Positions 1-7,986 of a stretch of 64,000 nucleotides of DNA are shown one piece after another (position 1 is the first letter of the stretch; each line of letters starts with the position of its first letter). The stretch spans positions 853,474-917,473 of the forward strand of contig CAWEJL010000002.1 of NCBI GenBank assembly GCA_963809385.1. The letters are read 5' to 3'. The position numbers and the translations under genes are program-made. The notes beneath the pieces were generated by a model. The model had not been told where the DNA came from, did no database searches, and saw only the letters and a program-made list of their open reading frames with translations. The stretch comes from JAKAIY01 sp963809385 (lineage in GTDB: Bacteria > Chloroflexota > Ktedonobacteria > Ktedonobacterales > JADMIN01).

Positions 1-82
1 ATGCGGGCGTTAGGCCGGACGAGATGGATAATTCACAAGCCCTGACAAGCCATGACATGCGAGTACAGGTGGATGGCGCAGA

Positions 83-113
83 GAGCAGGCGGAGCGCGAC
101 GCCCCGCCTGCTC
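83..113 (-). terminator. Hairpin downstream of the GNAT gene
   Basis: A perfect 10-bp inverted repeat (83-92 with 104-113, 11-base loop) lies just past the stop codon of the minus-strand acetyltransferase gene. No T-run follows on the minus strand, so termination is inferred from the stem and its position. Confidence 0.45.
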
Positions 114-118
114 CCCGC

Positions 119-1066
119 TTACTCTACGCTCATCTCCGCCTCATCCAGCGCGCCATTCAGCCCGGCGGCGAGCAGCGAGCGCGAGAAGAGGTAGTAGCCA
201 TAGGTGGTGGTGGTGACGAAGCCGCTGGAAGTGTAGAGCGCGATGGCGCGGTCGTTGGTCGTGTCCACCTCCAGCGTGACGCGCGTCGCGCCCTGCTCCC
301 GCGCCAGCGAGCAGGCCCGCGCCAGCATGCGCCGCCCCCAGCCCTGCCGCTGGCGCGCGCTGTCCACCGCGAAGCCATAGATGCCAACACTGGAATCAGC
401 ATCTTCGGCGTACAGCTTGAACGCGCCTACCGGCTCGCCATCCGCCAGCGCGAGATACAGCCGCTGCCGCTCCTCTGACTGTTCCAGGTCGGCGCGCATA
501 TGGCGCATCGTCTGCTCCAGCGGGCGCTCGAATCCCGAAGCGGTAATGCGCGCGGCGGCGAGAAACGCCTCCTCATCGCCGGGCGTGATCAGGCGGGTAG
601 TCAGCGCGCCGTCATCTGGGGGCGAAACATCCGCGCGCAGCTCCATGCGATGCTCAGAAAACATGCGCATGGCGGGCAACGCGCCGATGAACGCGCGGCC
701 AGCCGTCGAGGCCTCCTCGCAGATCGCGTACAGATGCTCACCGCCGCTGCTCCTGAAGCTGGCGCGCGCGGCTTCGAGGAGCCGCATCCCAATCCCGCGC
801 CGCCGCCAAGCGGGCGCGACCATCCCGCACAGCTCCGCCACCGCGCCATCGCCATCCAGCGAGCAGTAGCCTACCAACTGATCGCCAGCGCGCGCCAGGA
901 AGACCTTTGCCACCTCGCTCTGATCACCACCCCAGCCCAGCTTGAGATCCAGCCCGTCCGCCGCATCGCAGACCTGCTTCAACGCCTGGACCTCAGCGAA
1001 CTCTGCGGGTGTGAGGCTGGCGGCGCCGGTGATCGTAATAGGTTGTTCCGCTGTTCCTTCTGGCAT
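119..1066 (-). CDS. Tandem-domain GNAT N-acetyltransferase
   Basis: A 315-residue protein with two GNAT (Gcn5-related) acetyltransferase folds, which transfer acetyl from acetyl-CoA to an amine; the substrate cannot be read from sequence. The N-terminal half has an acetyl-CoA loop of the form RRRGIGMRLLEAA. The C-terminal half has the stronger match, RQRQGWGRRMLARA, followed by the typical VTLEVDTTNDRAIALY and GF block. The reading frame extends 55 codons upstream, but an ideal GGAGGAGG ribosome site sits five bases before the ATG at 1066, so that start was chosen. Two-domain GNATs of this size often have one degenerate, regulatory half. It is monocistronic as far as can be seen. The family call is firm, the function unknown. 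Confidence 0.85.
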   Translation of the reverse strand: MPEGTAEQPITITGAASLTPAEFAEVQALKQVCDAADGLDLKLGWGGDQSEVAKVFLARAGDQLVGYCSLDGDGAVAELCGMVAPAWRRRGIGMRLLEAARASFRSSGGEHLYAICEEASTAGRAFIGALPAMRMFSEHRMELRADVSPPDDGALTTRLITPGDEEAFLAAARITASGFERPLEQTMRHMRADLEQSEERQRLYLALADGEPVGAFKLYAEDADSSVGIYGFAVDSARQRQGWGRRMLARACSLAREQGATRVTLEVDTTNDRAIALYTSSGFVTTTTYGYYLFSRSLLAAGLNGALDEAEMSVE

Positions 1067-1451
1067 ATGCGCCTCCTCCATATAAAATAAACGCGGCGCC
1101 AGGACGCGCGCCTGAATACAGCCAATCAATTTCGCAGCATAGCCCGCCAGCGCCGGGAGCGTCAAGCGCGCGGCTATCGCGGCCAGGGCGTTGCAAGGCG
1201 TTGTCAAAGTCGTGCGCGCTGGGCCGGACACAGAACAGCGGGCGCAACGGCAGCGGGCGCGCTATAAGCGTTCCCTGGATACAGGCGATCTCGATACCGG
1301 TTCAGTCTGCTGACACCTTCACCGATCCACATCACTTGCCGCTTCCCAGGCCCCGCTTCAGCGCTCTTTGGCGCCTGCCGCTACATCCCGCAAACGGCCT
1401 TCTGCCTGGCCCGATTTGATGGCCGGTGAGGGCCGAGGGACGAGCGACTCA
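1067..1451. other. Intergenic region, nothing recognised
   Basis: About 385 bases between the GNAT gene (leftward) and the end of the ABC permease gene. Short open frames here are high-GC shadows without ribosome sites. No RNA gene, repeat or clear promoter was found. Confidence 0.5.
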
Positions 1452-2174
1452 TCACCTGGTACCGGTAATGAGCCGTTCGCGGTCAAACGCCGCGGACACG
1501 ATCCACCAGCCAAGTCCGTCGAGGACTAGCAGCGCCGCCGCGAGGCCGAGGGCAAGGCCGAGCGTCGCGTGGATCACGTTGAGGGTGATGAGATTTACCA
1601 CTAAGATCGTTGGGAACCCACCGAGCACGCTGAGTTGCTGGGCGACACGGGTGTCGCTCGATCGCGTGGAGATCGCGATAGCGACCCAGATCGACAACCC
1701 GGCGATGAGCGGCGTAAAGAGCAGCTGAGCGAGCAGGTCCGGGCCTCGGATGAGCGCCGACGCCACGACCTGCTGTGCGAAGAGCTCGATACAGGCGAGA
1801 ACAAAGGCGTAGACCGCATAAGCGACGAGAAGCGATGGGACGAAGGCCGCCAGAGCCTTGCCTAGCAGCAACTCCTCGCGGCGAATCGGCGTCGTGAGCA
1901 CCGGCTCGAGCGTGCCCTGCTGGCGTTCGCCAACCACCGAGTAGGCGGCGACAAAGGCCGGCACGATGGCCGGGATACCGAGCATGTATGCCAGAGCATC
2001 CCCATTGCGGAGCGCGCTCGATTCCGACGCGGGCAGGGCAACGAACTCGATCAATGGGATGATGACGAAGATCAGCGCGATGATCGCCATCCCCGCGATG
2101 ATGGAGCCGTTGCGCCGGTACTCTCGAAACTCCTTGAGGTAGATGGTCCGGACGCGGGTTGCGCTCACGTTCAT
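1452..2174 (-). CDS. ABC-2 type transporter permease
   Basis: A 240-residue integral membrane protein with about six hydrophobic segments and the short cytoplasmic N-terminus typical of ABC-2/NatB-type export permeases (KEFREYRRNGS before the first span). Its central part carries the family's conserved ERQQGTLEPVLTTP region between spans two and three. It would form the membrane channel for the ATPase encoded immediately upstream; the two genes overlap by four bases (ATGA), so they are translationally coupled. The substrate is unknown; relatives export Na+, antibiotics or lipids. The pair has noticeably fewer GCGC-type runs than its neighbours, which may mean a different origin. Confidence 0.88.
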   Translation of the reverse strand: MNVSATRVRTIYLKEFREYRRNGSIIAGMAIIALIFVIIPLIEFVALPASESSALRNGDALAYMLGIPAIVPAFVAAYSVVGERQQGTLEPVLTTPIRREELLLGKALAAFVPSLLVAYAVYAFVLACIELFAQQVVASALIRGPDLLAQLLFTPLIAGLSIWVAIAISTRSSDTRVAQQLSVLGGFPTILVVNLITLNVIHATLGLALGLAAALLVLDGLGWWIVSAAFDRERLITGTR

Positions 2175-3154
2175 TTTGCGCCTGCCTCCACGTCCTCGTC
2201 GATCAGTTCGAGGTAGACGTCTTCGAGCGAGTGGTGTGACTCAGCGAGAGACAGCATGTCAGCGCCCGCTCCGACGAGGGCTCTCGTGAGCGCCGGCGCG
2301 GCGACAGTCGTATCGGAGACGGCGAGGATGTAGGCGCCGGAAGCGTCCTGCTGCCAGGTGTCAACTGCCGGGAGGCCGCCAAAGACTCGGTCAGGATCGC
2401 GGAGCGGGACACGGGTTCTCACGACGAGCACTCTGGGGAAGAGCCGCTCGCGGAGATCGTCGGGCCGGCCGATCGCGCGTAGAGTCGTGTTCAAGAGCGC
2501 GACACGGTCGCAGAGGCGTTCCGCCTCCTCGAGGCGGTGAGTGGTGAGAAAGATCGTCACCCCCCGCTGGCGGAGTCCGTCGATCAGCTCGTGGACCTCG
2601 CGAGCGGCGAGCGGGTCGAGGCCCGCAGTCGGCTCGTCGAGGAAGAGCACGTCCGCATCGTTGAGCAACGCCCTGGCCAAACTGACCCGCTGGCGCAGCC
2701 CTTTGGACAGCTTGCCACAGGGATCGTTGGCCCGCCCGGCGAGGTTCACGGCCCGGAGAGCGCGATCGATGCGCTGGCGGGCATCGGGCAACTCGTAGAG
2801 ACCAGCAAAGCACTCGAGGTTCTCGGTGACGGTCAGGCGGAGGTACAGACCTGGCGACTCCGGCATGATCGAGATCCGCCGGCGGATCTCCACCCCGTTC
2901 TCAGGCGTGAGCGGGAGTCCAGCGACCATTGCCGAGCCCGAGGTCGGGGCAAGGAGCGTGCCGAGCGTCCGTACGGTCGTCGTCTTCCCGGCGCCGTTCG
3001 GCCCGAGGAAACCGAAGACCTCGCCGTAGCCGATCTCAAACGAGACATCCTGGAACGCGACCCGGTCACCGAAGCGCTTGCTCAGACCCTGAGCGGAGAG
3101 CGCCGGGCCGCTCCTCTTCCCATCAGTAGTCGCCGCGACCTTCTCCGTACTCAC
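2171..3154 (-). CDS. ABC transporter ATP-binding protein
   Basis: A 327-residue ATPase of the ABC-2/NatA/CcmA class. Visible motifs are Walker A GPNGAGKTT near residue 58, the signature LSKGLRQRVSLARALL, Walker B VLFLDEPTAGLDP and the switch histidine in FLTTHRLEEAE. The C-terminal 100 residues form the extra domain common in drug-export ATPases. An in-frame TTG lies further upstream, but GTG at 3154 has a GAGGTG ribosome site eight bases before it and is preferred. It powers the permease encoded downstream with a 4-bp overlap. Confidence 0.92.
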   Translation of the reverse strand: MSTEKVAATTDGKRSGPALSAQGLSKRFGDRVAFQDVSFEIGYGEVFGFLGPNGAGKTTTVRTLGTLLAPTSGSAMVAGLPLTPENGVEIRRRISIMPESPGLYLRLTVTENLECFAGLYELPDARQRIDRALRAVNLAGRANDPCGKLSKGLRQRVSLARALLNDADVLFLDEPTAGLDPLAAREVHELIDGLRQRGVTIFLTTHRLEEAERLCDRVALLNTTLRAIGRPDDLRERLFPRVLVVRTRVPLRDPDRVFGGLPAVDTWQQDASGAYILAVSDTTVAAPALTRALVGAGADMLSLAESHHSLEDVYLELIDEDVEAGAK

Positions 3155-3249
3155 GACGCGGTCACCTCGCAAGGTCTATGCGCTCGGTCTCAATCCTGTT
3201 GCCGAGGCCAACGGCGTTGGCGCGGAAGTAGCGCGTCGCCGTTCGGGAG

Positions 3250-3322
3250 TGGATATGAGGGGACTGGAACCCCTGACCTACTGCATGCCATGCCGACGCG
3301 CTTCCAGTTGCGCCACAGGCCT
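3250..3322 (-). pseudogene. Degenerate tRNA-Ala(GGC)-like sequence
   Basis: Read on the minus strand this has a tRNA layout: D arm GCGC-loop-GCGC with AACTGGAA, anticodon loop ATGGCAT (anticodon GGC, Ala) and a perfect T stem AGGGG/CCCCT. The anticodon stem has two mismatches, T-loop position 57 is C instead of a purine, and the 5' acceptor strand does not pair with CATATCC. A matching 5' strand (GATATG) does occur 15 bases further upstream at 3331-3336, as if 3316-3330 were inserted. It is probably a tRNA pseudogene; a functional but odd tRNA cannot be excluded. Confidence 0.5.
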
Positions 3323-3543
3323 TCATGCGGCATATCGCGCACCATACTACCACTGACACGGCTGAGCCGCAAGCGCCTCGCTACGGCTCAGGGCTCTCGC
3401 CCACCATTCCTGCTACTGCCTCTACAAGTTCACCGATCCAGTGCGCCAACGCGCCAGCGCACGCGGCGGGGTATGCTGTGGCTGACGGGCGCGGGCGCGC
3501 CCATGTGTACGGTAGAACAACCAGTCCAAGGGAGGATAGGTGT

Positions 3544-4422
3544 ATGGCGACGGAGCCAGCGGCGTGGAAGACGGTCGGCGTGGTCGGCGGCGGCTCGATG
3601 GGATCGGGCATCGCCTACGAGGTGGCGCGCAACCTGGAAGCGCGCGTGATCGTGCGCGAGGTGGACGCGCAGACGCTGGCGCGCGCGCGGGCCAACATCG
3701 AGCGGCTGGTCGCGCGCCCGGTGGAGAAGGGCCAGATCACCCAGGAGACAGCGGACGCCTGGCTGGCGCGCTTCGAGTGGACGACCGAGCTACGCACGCT
3801 AGCCTCAGCGGACATCGTCGTCGAGGCGGTCTTCGAGAACCTGCCGCTCAAGCAGGAGATCTTCGCCGCGCTCGATAGCATCTGCGAGCCAGACGCGATT
3901 CTCGCCAGCAACACCTCCGGCCTGCCAATCACCCAGATCGCCGCCGCCACCCAGCGACCCGAGCGCGTGATCGGCCTGCACTTCTTCAACCCCGTGCCAG
4001 CGATGAAACTGGTGGAGATGATCCGCGCCTACCAGACCAGCGACGAGACGGTCGAGCGCGGCGCCGCCTTCTGCCAGGCGCTAAAGAAAGAGACCATCCT
4101 CTCGAAAGACTACCCCGGCTTCATCACCACCCGCATCGGCCTGATGATGATCGCCGAGGCCGTGCGCTGCCTGGAGGAAGGCGTCGGCACAGCCGAAGAC
4201 ATCGACAAGGGCATGCGCCTTGGCTTCAACTTCCCGATGGGCCCGCTGGAGCTTGCCGACCTCGTCGGCGTGGATGTCACCCTGCACGTCCTCGACGCCG
4301 AGCGCGCCGCCCTCGGCGACCGCTTCACGCCCAGTCCGCTGTTGCGCAACATGGTCACCGCTGGCTACACTGGACGCAAAGCCGGTCGCGGCTTCTACAA
4401 TTACCGCAAGGATGCCAAGTAG
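3544..4422 (+). CDS. 3-hydroxyacyl-CoA dehydrogenase (Hbd/PaaH type)
   Basis: A 292-residue NAD-dependent dehydrogenase that oxidises 3-hydroxyacyl-CoA (or reduces acetoacetyl-CoA) in beta-oxidation or butanoate metabolism. The N-terminal Rossmann fold has VVGGGSMGSG. The family signature follows in order: ASNTSGLPIT, the catalytic-histidine block GLHFFNPVPAMKLVE, then KDYPGFITTRI at the start of the helical C-terminal domain, and PMGPLELADLVG. Its length equals stand-alone bacterial Hbd proteins (about 285 residues). ATG at 3544 was chosen for the GGGAGGATAGG ribosome site; the longer frame upstream has none. It is followed 52 bases later by a dienelactone hydrolase, perhaps co-transcribed. 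Confidence 0.93.
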   Translation: MATEPAAWKTVGVVGGGSMGSGIAYEVARNLEARVIVREVDAQTLARARANIERLVARPVEKGQITQETADAWLARFEWTTELRTLASADIVVEAVFENLPLKQEIFAALDSICEPDAILASNTSGLPITQIAAATQRPERVIGLHFFNPVPAMKLVEMIRAYQTSDETVERGAAFCQALKKETILSKDYPGFITTRIGLMMIAEAVRCLEEGVGTAEDIDKGMRLGFNFPMGPLELADLVGVDVTLHVLDAERAALGDRFTPSPLLRNMVTAGYTGRKAGRGFYNYRKDAK

Positions 4423-4474
4423 TCCGCTATAGCTGCATGAGGCGTCCCGTTCCATCCCGGAGGATTGCTACCCG

Positions 4475-5251
4475 ATGTGCTTTGATCTCGACTCCCAGCC
4501 GCCCGTCCAGCCGCTGCTCGGCAGTGACGCGCGCGGCGAGCTCCTGACGCTGACCTCAGCGGACGGGACGCCGTTCGCCGCCTACCGCGCGCATGCCGAC
4601 ACCGCCAGGCGCACCGGCGCGGGCATCGTCATCCTGCCCGACGTGCGCGGTCTGTTCCAGTTCTATCAGGACCTGGCGATGCGCTTCGCCGAGGCCGGCG
4701 TCGAGGCCATCACGATTGACTACTTTGGCCGCACAGCGGGCCTGACCGCGCGCGACGACGCCTTCGAGTTCTGGCCGCACGTCCAGCAGACGAAAGCCCC
4801 CCAGATTCGCGACGACGTGGCGGCGGCGCTCGCGCAGTTGCGCAGTGGCCCCAACCCGCCAACCGCGTACTTCACCGTTGGCTTCTGCTTCGGCGGCGGC
4901 AACTCCTTCCACCAGGCGGCGAACGGCTTTGGGCTGGCGGGCGTCATCGGTTTCTACGGTTCACCCACCCGCCAGAGATCGGAAGGCTCTCCCGCGCCAA
5001 TAGAGCGCGTGGATGAGATGAAGGGCGCCGTGCTCGGCCTCTTTGGCGGCGCCGACGAAGGCATTCCCGCCGCCGATATCCAGCGCTTCGATGAGACGCT
5101 GGCGAACGCTGGCCTCGAGCATGAGCTCATCACCTATCCCGGCGCGCCGCACAGCTTCTTCGACCGCAAGTACGAAGAGTTCGCCAAAGAGTCAGCCGAC
5201 TCCTGGGCGCGCATCGTGGCGTTCATCGGCGCGCACACGCCGCAAAACTGA
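4475..5251 (+). CDS. Dienelactone hydrolase family protein
   Basis: A 258-residue alpha/beta hydrolase of the dienelactone hydrolase family, which hydrolyses lactones or related esters in the cytoplasm. The nucleophile elbow is GFCFGGGNS, with Cys replacing the usual Ser as in true DLHs. The acidic residue lies after LGLFGGADEG, and the catalytic His is in GAPHSFFDRKY. A GGAGGATTGC ribosome site precedes the ATG. It lies between a hydroxyacyl-CoA dehydrogenase and a reductase, all on the plus strand with short gaps, consistent with a small catabolic operon. The natural substrate is not known. Confidence 0.88.
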   Translation: MCFDLDSQPPVQPLLGSDARGELLTLTSADGTPFAAYRAHADTARRTGAGIVILPDVRGLFQFYQDLAMRFAEAGVEAITIDYFGRTAGLTARDDAFEFWPHVQQTKAPQIRDDVAAALAQLRSGPNPPTAYFTVGFCFGGGNSFHQAANGFGLAGVIGFYGSPTRQRSEGSPAPIERVDEMKGAVLGLFGGADEGIPAADIQRFDETLANAGLEHELITYPGAPHSFFDRKYEEFAKESADSWARIVAFIGAHTPQN

Positions 5252-5262
5252 GGGCTCGCCTG

Positions 5263-6157
5263 ATGACCCAAACGCCCGGCCCGCTAGCGCCGTTCGAGGT
5301 CCTGCTGGAGCGGGCGGAGGGCGGCGCCACGCCGTTGCCGGAGCCGCTGGCGCGCCTCTACGGGCGGCTGGCGTTCCCGGACGCCGCTCCGGGCGGCGCC
5401 TGGGTCATCAGCAACCTCGTCGCGTCCATAGATGGGGTAGTCGCTTTCGGAAACCCGGCGGCTGACCCCATCCCACGCGCGCTGGCCGAGATCAGCGGCA
5501 GCGAGCCACACGACCGCGCGCTGATGGGCCTGCTGCGCGCCGTGGCCGACGCGGTGATCGTTGGCGCTGGCACGCTGCGCAGCGTGCCAAACCACCTCTG
5601 GCTGCCAGGCTACATTGCGCCCAGCCTACGCTCCCGCCTGGGATGCGCTGCGCGCCGCGCTGGGCAAGCCGCGCGCGCCGCTGGCGGTCATCGTCAGCGG
5701 CGGTGGCGATGTAGACACGGCGCTGCCCGCGTTTCAGGACGCGGAGGCGCCCGCGCTGCTCGTCACCTCTCACGGTGGCGCGGAGCGGCTGGCGGGCGCG
5801 CCGCTGGGCCCACGCGCCCGCATCCACGACGCGGGCGGCGAGCGCGTCATCGCCGCCCGCGCCACGCTGGACGCCACGCTAGCGGCGCTGGACGCGCTGA
5901 ACGCGGAAGGCGCCGGCTCGCGGCTGATTCTGGTGGAGGGCGGGCCGCGCCTGCTGGGCCAGTTCGTCGCCGAGGGCCTGCTGGATGAGCAGTTCCTGAC
6001 CGTCGCGCCGCAACTTGTCGGGCGCGACGAGCAGGCCCGACGCCCCGGCCTGATCGAGGGCCAGCGGCTGATCCCCCAGCGGCCCACCTGGGCGCGGCTC
6101 ATCAGCGCGCGCGCGGCGGGCGACTACCTCTTCCTGCGCTACCGCCTGCGCGCCTGA
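5263..6157 (+). CDS. RibD C-terminal/dihydrofolate reductase-like protein, frameshifted
   Basis: Two overlapping frames together encode one protein of about 298 residues in the RibD C-terminal (pyrimidine reductase)/DHFR-like family of NADPH-dependent reductases. The first frame supplies NLVASIDGVVAF and VGAGTLRSVPNHLW. The second begins at YAPAWDALRAALG and holds VIVSGGGDVD and LVEGGPRLLGQF, the family's cofactor-binding block. The join needs removal of one base near 5621-5626. It follows the hydrolase by 11 bases and has a GAGGG ribosome site. Either a sequencing error or a recent pseudogene; many genes in this window show the same defect. There is no deaminase domain, so it is not a full RibD. 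Confidence 0.8.
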
Positions 6158-6286
6158 CAGCTCATCCATTCTACCGGGCCATCTCCCGCCCCGCGACACG
6201 CGCTCACCCGCAATCGCGCCAGGCTGCGCCCGCGCCTGAGCGCCCGGTTGAACACGCCCTGAGAGCGAATTGTGGCGCCTTGCCAC

Positions 6287-6315
6287 TTTCAATCCGAGCG
6301 ATTGCCATGTATAGT
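6287..6315 (+). promoter_or_regulatory. Possible promoter for the membrane-protein pair
   Basis: TATAGT at 6310-6315 is a good -10 match and is preceded at 17 bases by TTTCAA, a weak -35. It lies about 150 bases before the start at 6467, in a 309-base gap with no gene. Confidence 0.25.
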
Positions 6316-6466
6316 AGGTGGGGCCATGCTAGCGGCAAGGGCGCCCGCCCTGGCTCGACAACCACGCCAGACCGCGCAGCCCCTCAGATAGGTCCGCTTA
6401 GAGTGGCCCCAGATGAAGCGACGCGCGGGCGCGGCAGGCCATCGGCTCAACGGAGGTAGAACCCTT

Positions 6467-7981
6467 ATGGCACGATCCAGCGGGCTGCAAACACCACAGC
6501 ACGCCATCACCGACGTCTACGATACACAACGTGGCGCCTTTCTCGTGCGCTACCCGCCAGGGCTGGTAATCGGCCTGGCCATCTGCGGTGTGATCGCCTT
6601 CGCGATGGCCGGGTTTCTCGGCTATTCCGGTGATCCCACGCTCTTCGATAAGCCCTGGGAACTCTACCTGTGGTTCAGCGCGCTGCTCGTGACGCTCCTG
6701 TGGTCCATCTTCCGCAACCGGGCATTGCGCGCCCAGCTCATCGCTGTGCTCATCATCGCCGCGCTCTGCATCATCCTCGCCTATCTGATCGGCGACCCAA
6801 CTGGAGCTATCAGCAGGCTGCTCAAGCAGTATCTCCCGCTGCTAGCCAAAGAACAGTTGACCTACGTCGTCATCAACTTCGCGGCGATCCTCATCTTCTG
6901 GATTGATACCATCCGGCGCTGGACGCGGCGCGCGCAGGGCCTGCGCCCCCACACCGACATAGATCTGGCGACCGGTCAGAAAACAGATACCGCCGACCCA
7001 GAAGACCTGCCCAGCATGGCCGAGCTGATCTCAGGCGACCTGCTCGCTGGCGCGTTGCTGACCGGCCTGCTCTCGTACCTCTTCCAATCCAACGTGATGA
7101 GCCTCATCACACAAACGCAGTTGTCGGCGTGTAGCTTGTCCGTCTCATTCCCGCCATCGAGCTGCGTGGACGGCGCGACCAACGTGTGGGCCTCGCTGAC
7201 GCTGATTGACCAGACACAGTCACTCAGTTATCTGGCGATCAGCCTGATCATCCTGGCGATCGCCGCCACGATGGGTGGCTTCGGCTCCGTCGGCGGCGCG
7301 CCGATGCCAGTGGGTGTCTCGCGGGCGGTCTACGCCACCCTGGCTGACGGCAACCCGCCTGTGACCGCGCCAATCACCACCGGCGTCGCCGAGACCATCC
7401 TCGATACCCTGCGCGCCGCGATCAGCCGCCGCCTGCGCGAGCTCGTCCTCGGCATCGCGCGCTCGCTGCGCAACATCGCCTGGCCAGTCCTGCTCTTCAC
7501 GGCGACCTTCGGCGTTTACAAGCTCTCAGAAAACATCCAGATGTACCTGCATTCCGCCAAAACGCTGGGGAACGCGGCGCTCTATATCCTGCCGGCGACG
7601 GAATGGGGGCTGTTGAGTGTCATGACGGTCGTGCTGTCGGCGGCGCTGGTGGTCTTCAACTGGCGGGTCGTGGACAACACGATGCGCTTCCTCGGCCTGA
7701 ACGGCCTGATCGTGTTGCTGACGTTCTGGATCTTCTCGCTGGCGCTGTGGGGCTTCAACAAGCTGCTGGAGCAGTTTGACCCCAATGTGCACAAGCCCTT
7801 CGATCCGCCTAGCGTCGCCACAGCGGTCTCATTCGGGGCGCTCGTCATTCTCGGCGGCATTCTGATCTTCGGGCGGCGCGGGCTCAACTTCATGCCGCGC
7901 CAGGCCGCGCGGAGCCAGCCCACCGCCACCGCCGCCGCCGCCGCCAAGCGCGTGACAGCGTCCGAGACGACACAGGAGTAG
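6467..7981 (+). CDS. Multi-pass membrane protein, unknown family (paralogue 1)
   Basis: A 504-residue membrane protein not recognised as a named family. It begins with a short conserved N-terminus (HAITDVYDTQRGAFLVRYPP), followed by about nine hydrophobic segments: three near residues 30-130, one near 140-155, one near 195-215, one near 270-285 and four in 330-480. A hydrophilic cytoplasmic stretch around residues 155-195 contains RRWTRRAQG and a PEDLPSMAELISGDLLAG motif. The C-terminus is Arg/Ala-rich. A GGAGG ribosome site fixes the start. The next gene, five bases downstream, is a paralogue with the same N-terminal motif and topology, so the two probably arose by tandem duplication and may form a heteromer. 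Confidence 0.8.
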   Translation: MARSSGLQTPQHAITDVYDTQRGAFLVRYPPGLVIGLAICGVIAFAMAGFLGYSGDPTLFDKPWELYLWFSALLVTLLWSIFRNRALRAQLIAVLIIAALCIILAYLIGDPTGAISRLLKQYLPLLAKEQLTYVVINFAAILIFWIDTIRRWTRRAQGLRPHTDIDLATGQKTDTADPEDLPSMAELISGDLLAGALLTGLLSYLFQSNVMSLITQTQLSACSLSVSFPPSSCVDGATNVWASLTLIDQTQSLSYLAISLIILAIAATMGGFGSVGGAPMPVGVSRAVYATLADGNPPVTAPITTGVAETILDTLRAAISRRLRELVLGIARSLRNIAWPVLLFTATFGVYKLSENIQMYLHSAKTLGNAALYILPATEWGLLSVMTVVLSAALVVFNWRVVDNTMRFLGLNGLIVLLTFWIFSLALWGFNKLLEQFDPNVHKPFDPPSVATAVSFGALVILGGILIFGRRGLNFMPRQAARSQPTATAAAAAKRVTASETTQE

Positions 7982-7986
7982 CCGCC

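Noticed and set aside
2537..3649. A 370-codon plus-strand frame over the ABC ATPase gene
   Set aside because: It is antisense to Walker and signature motifs and crosses the tRNA-like sequence and the dehydrogenase start.
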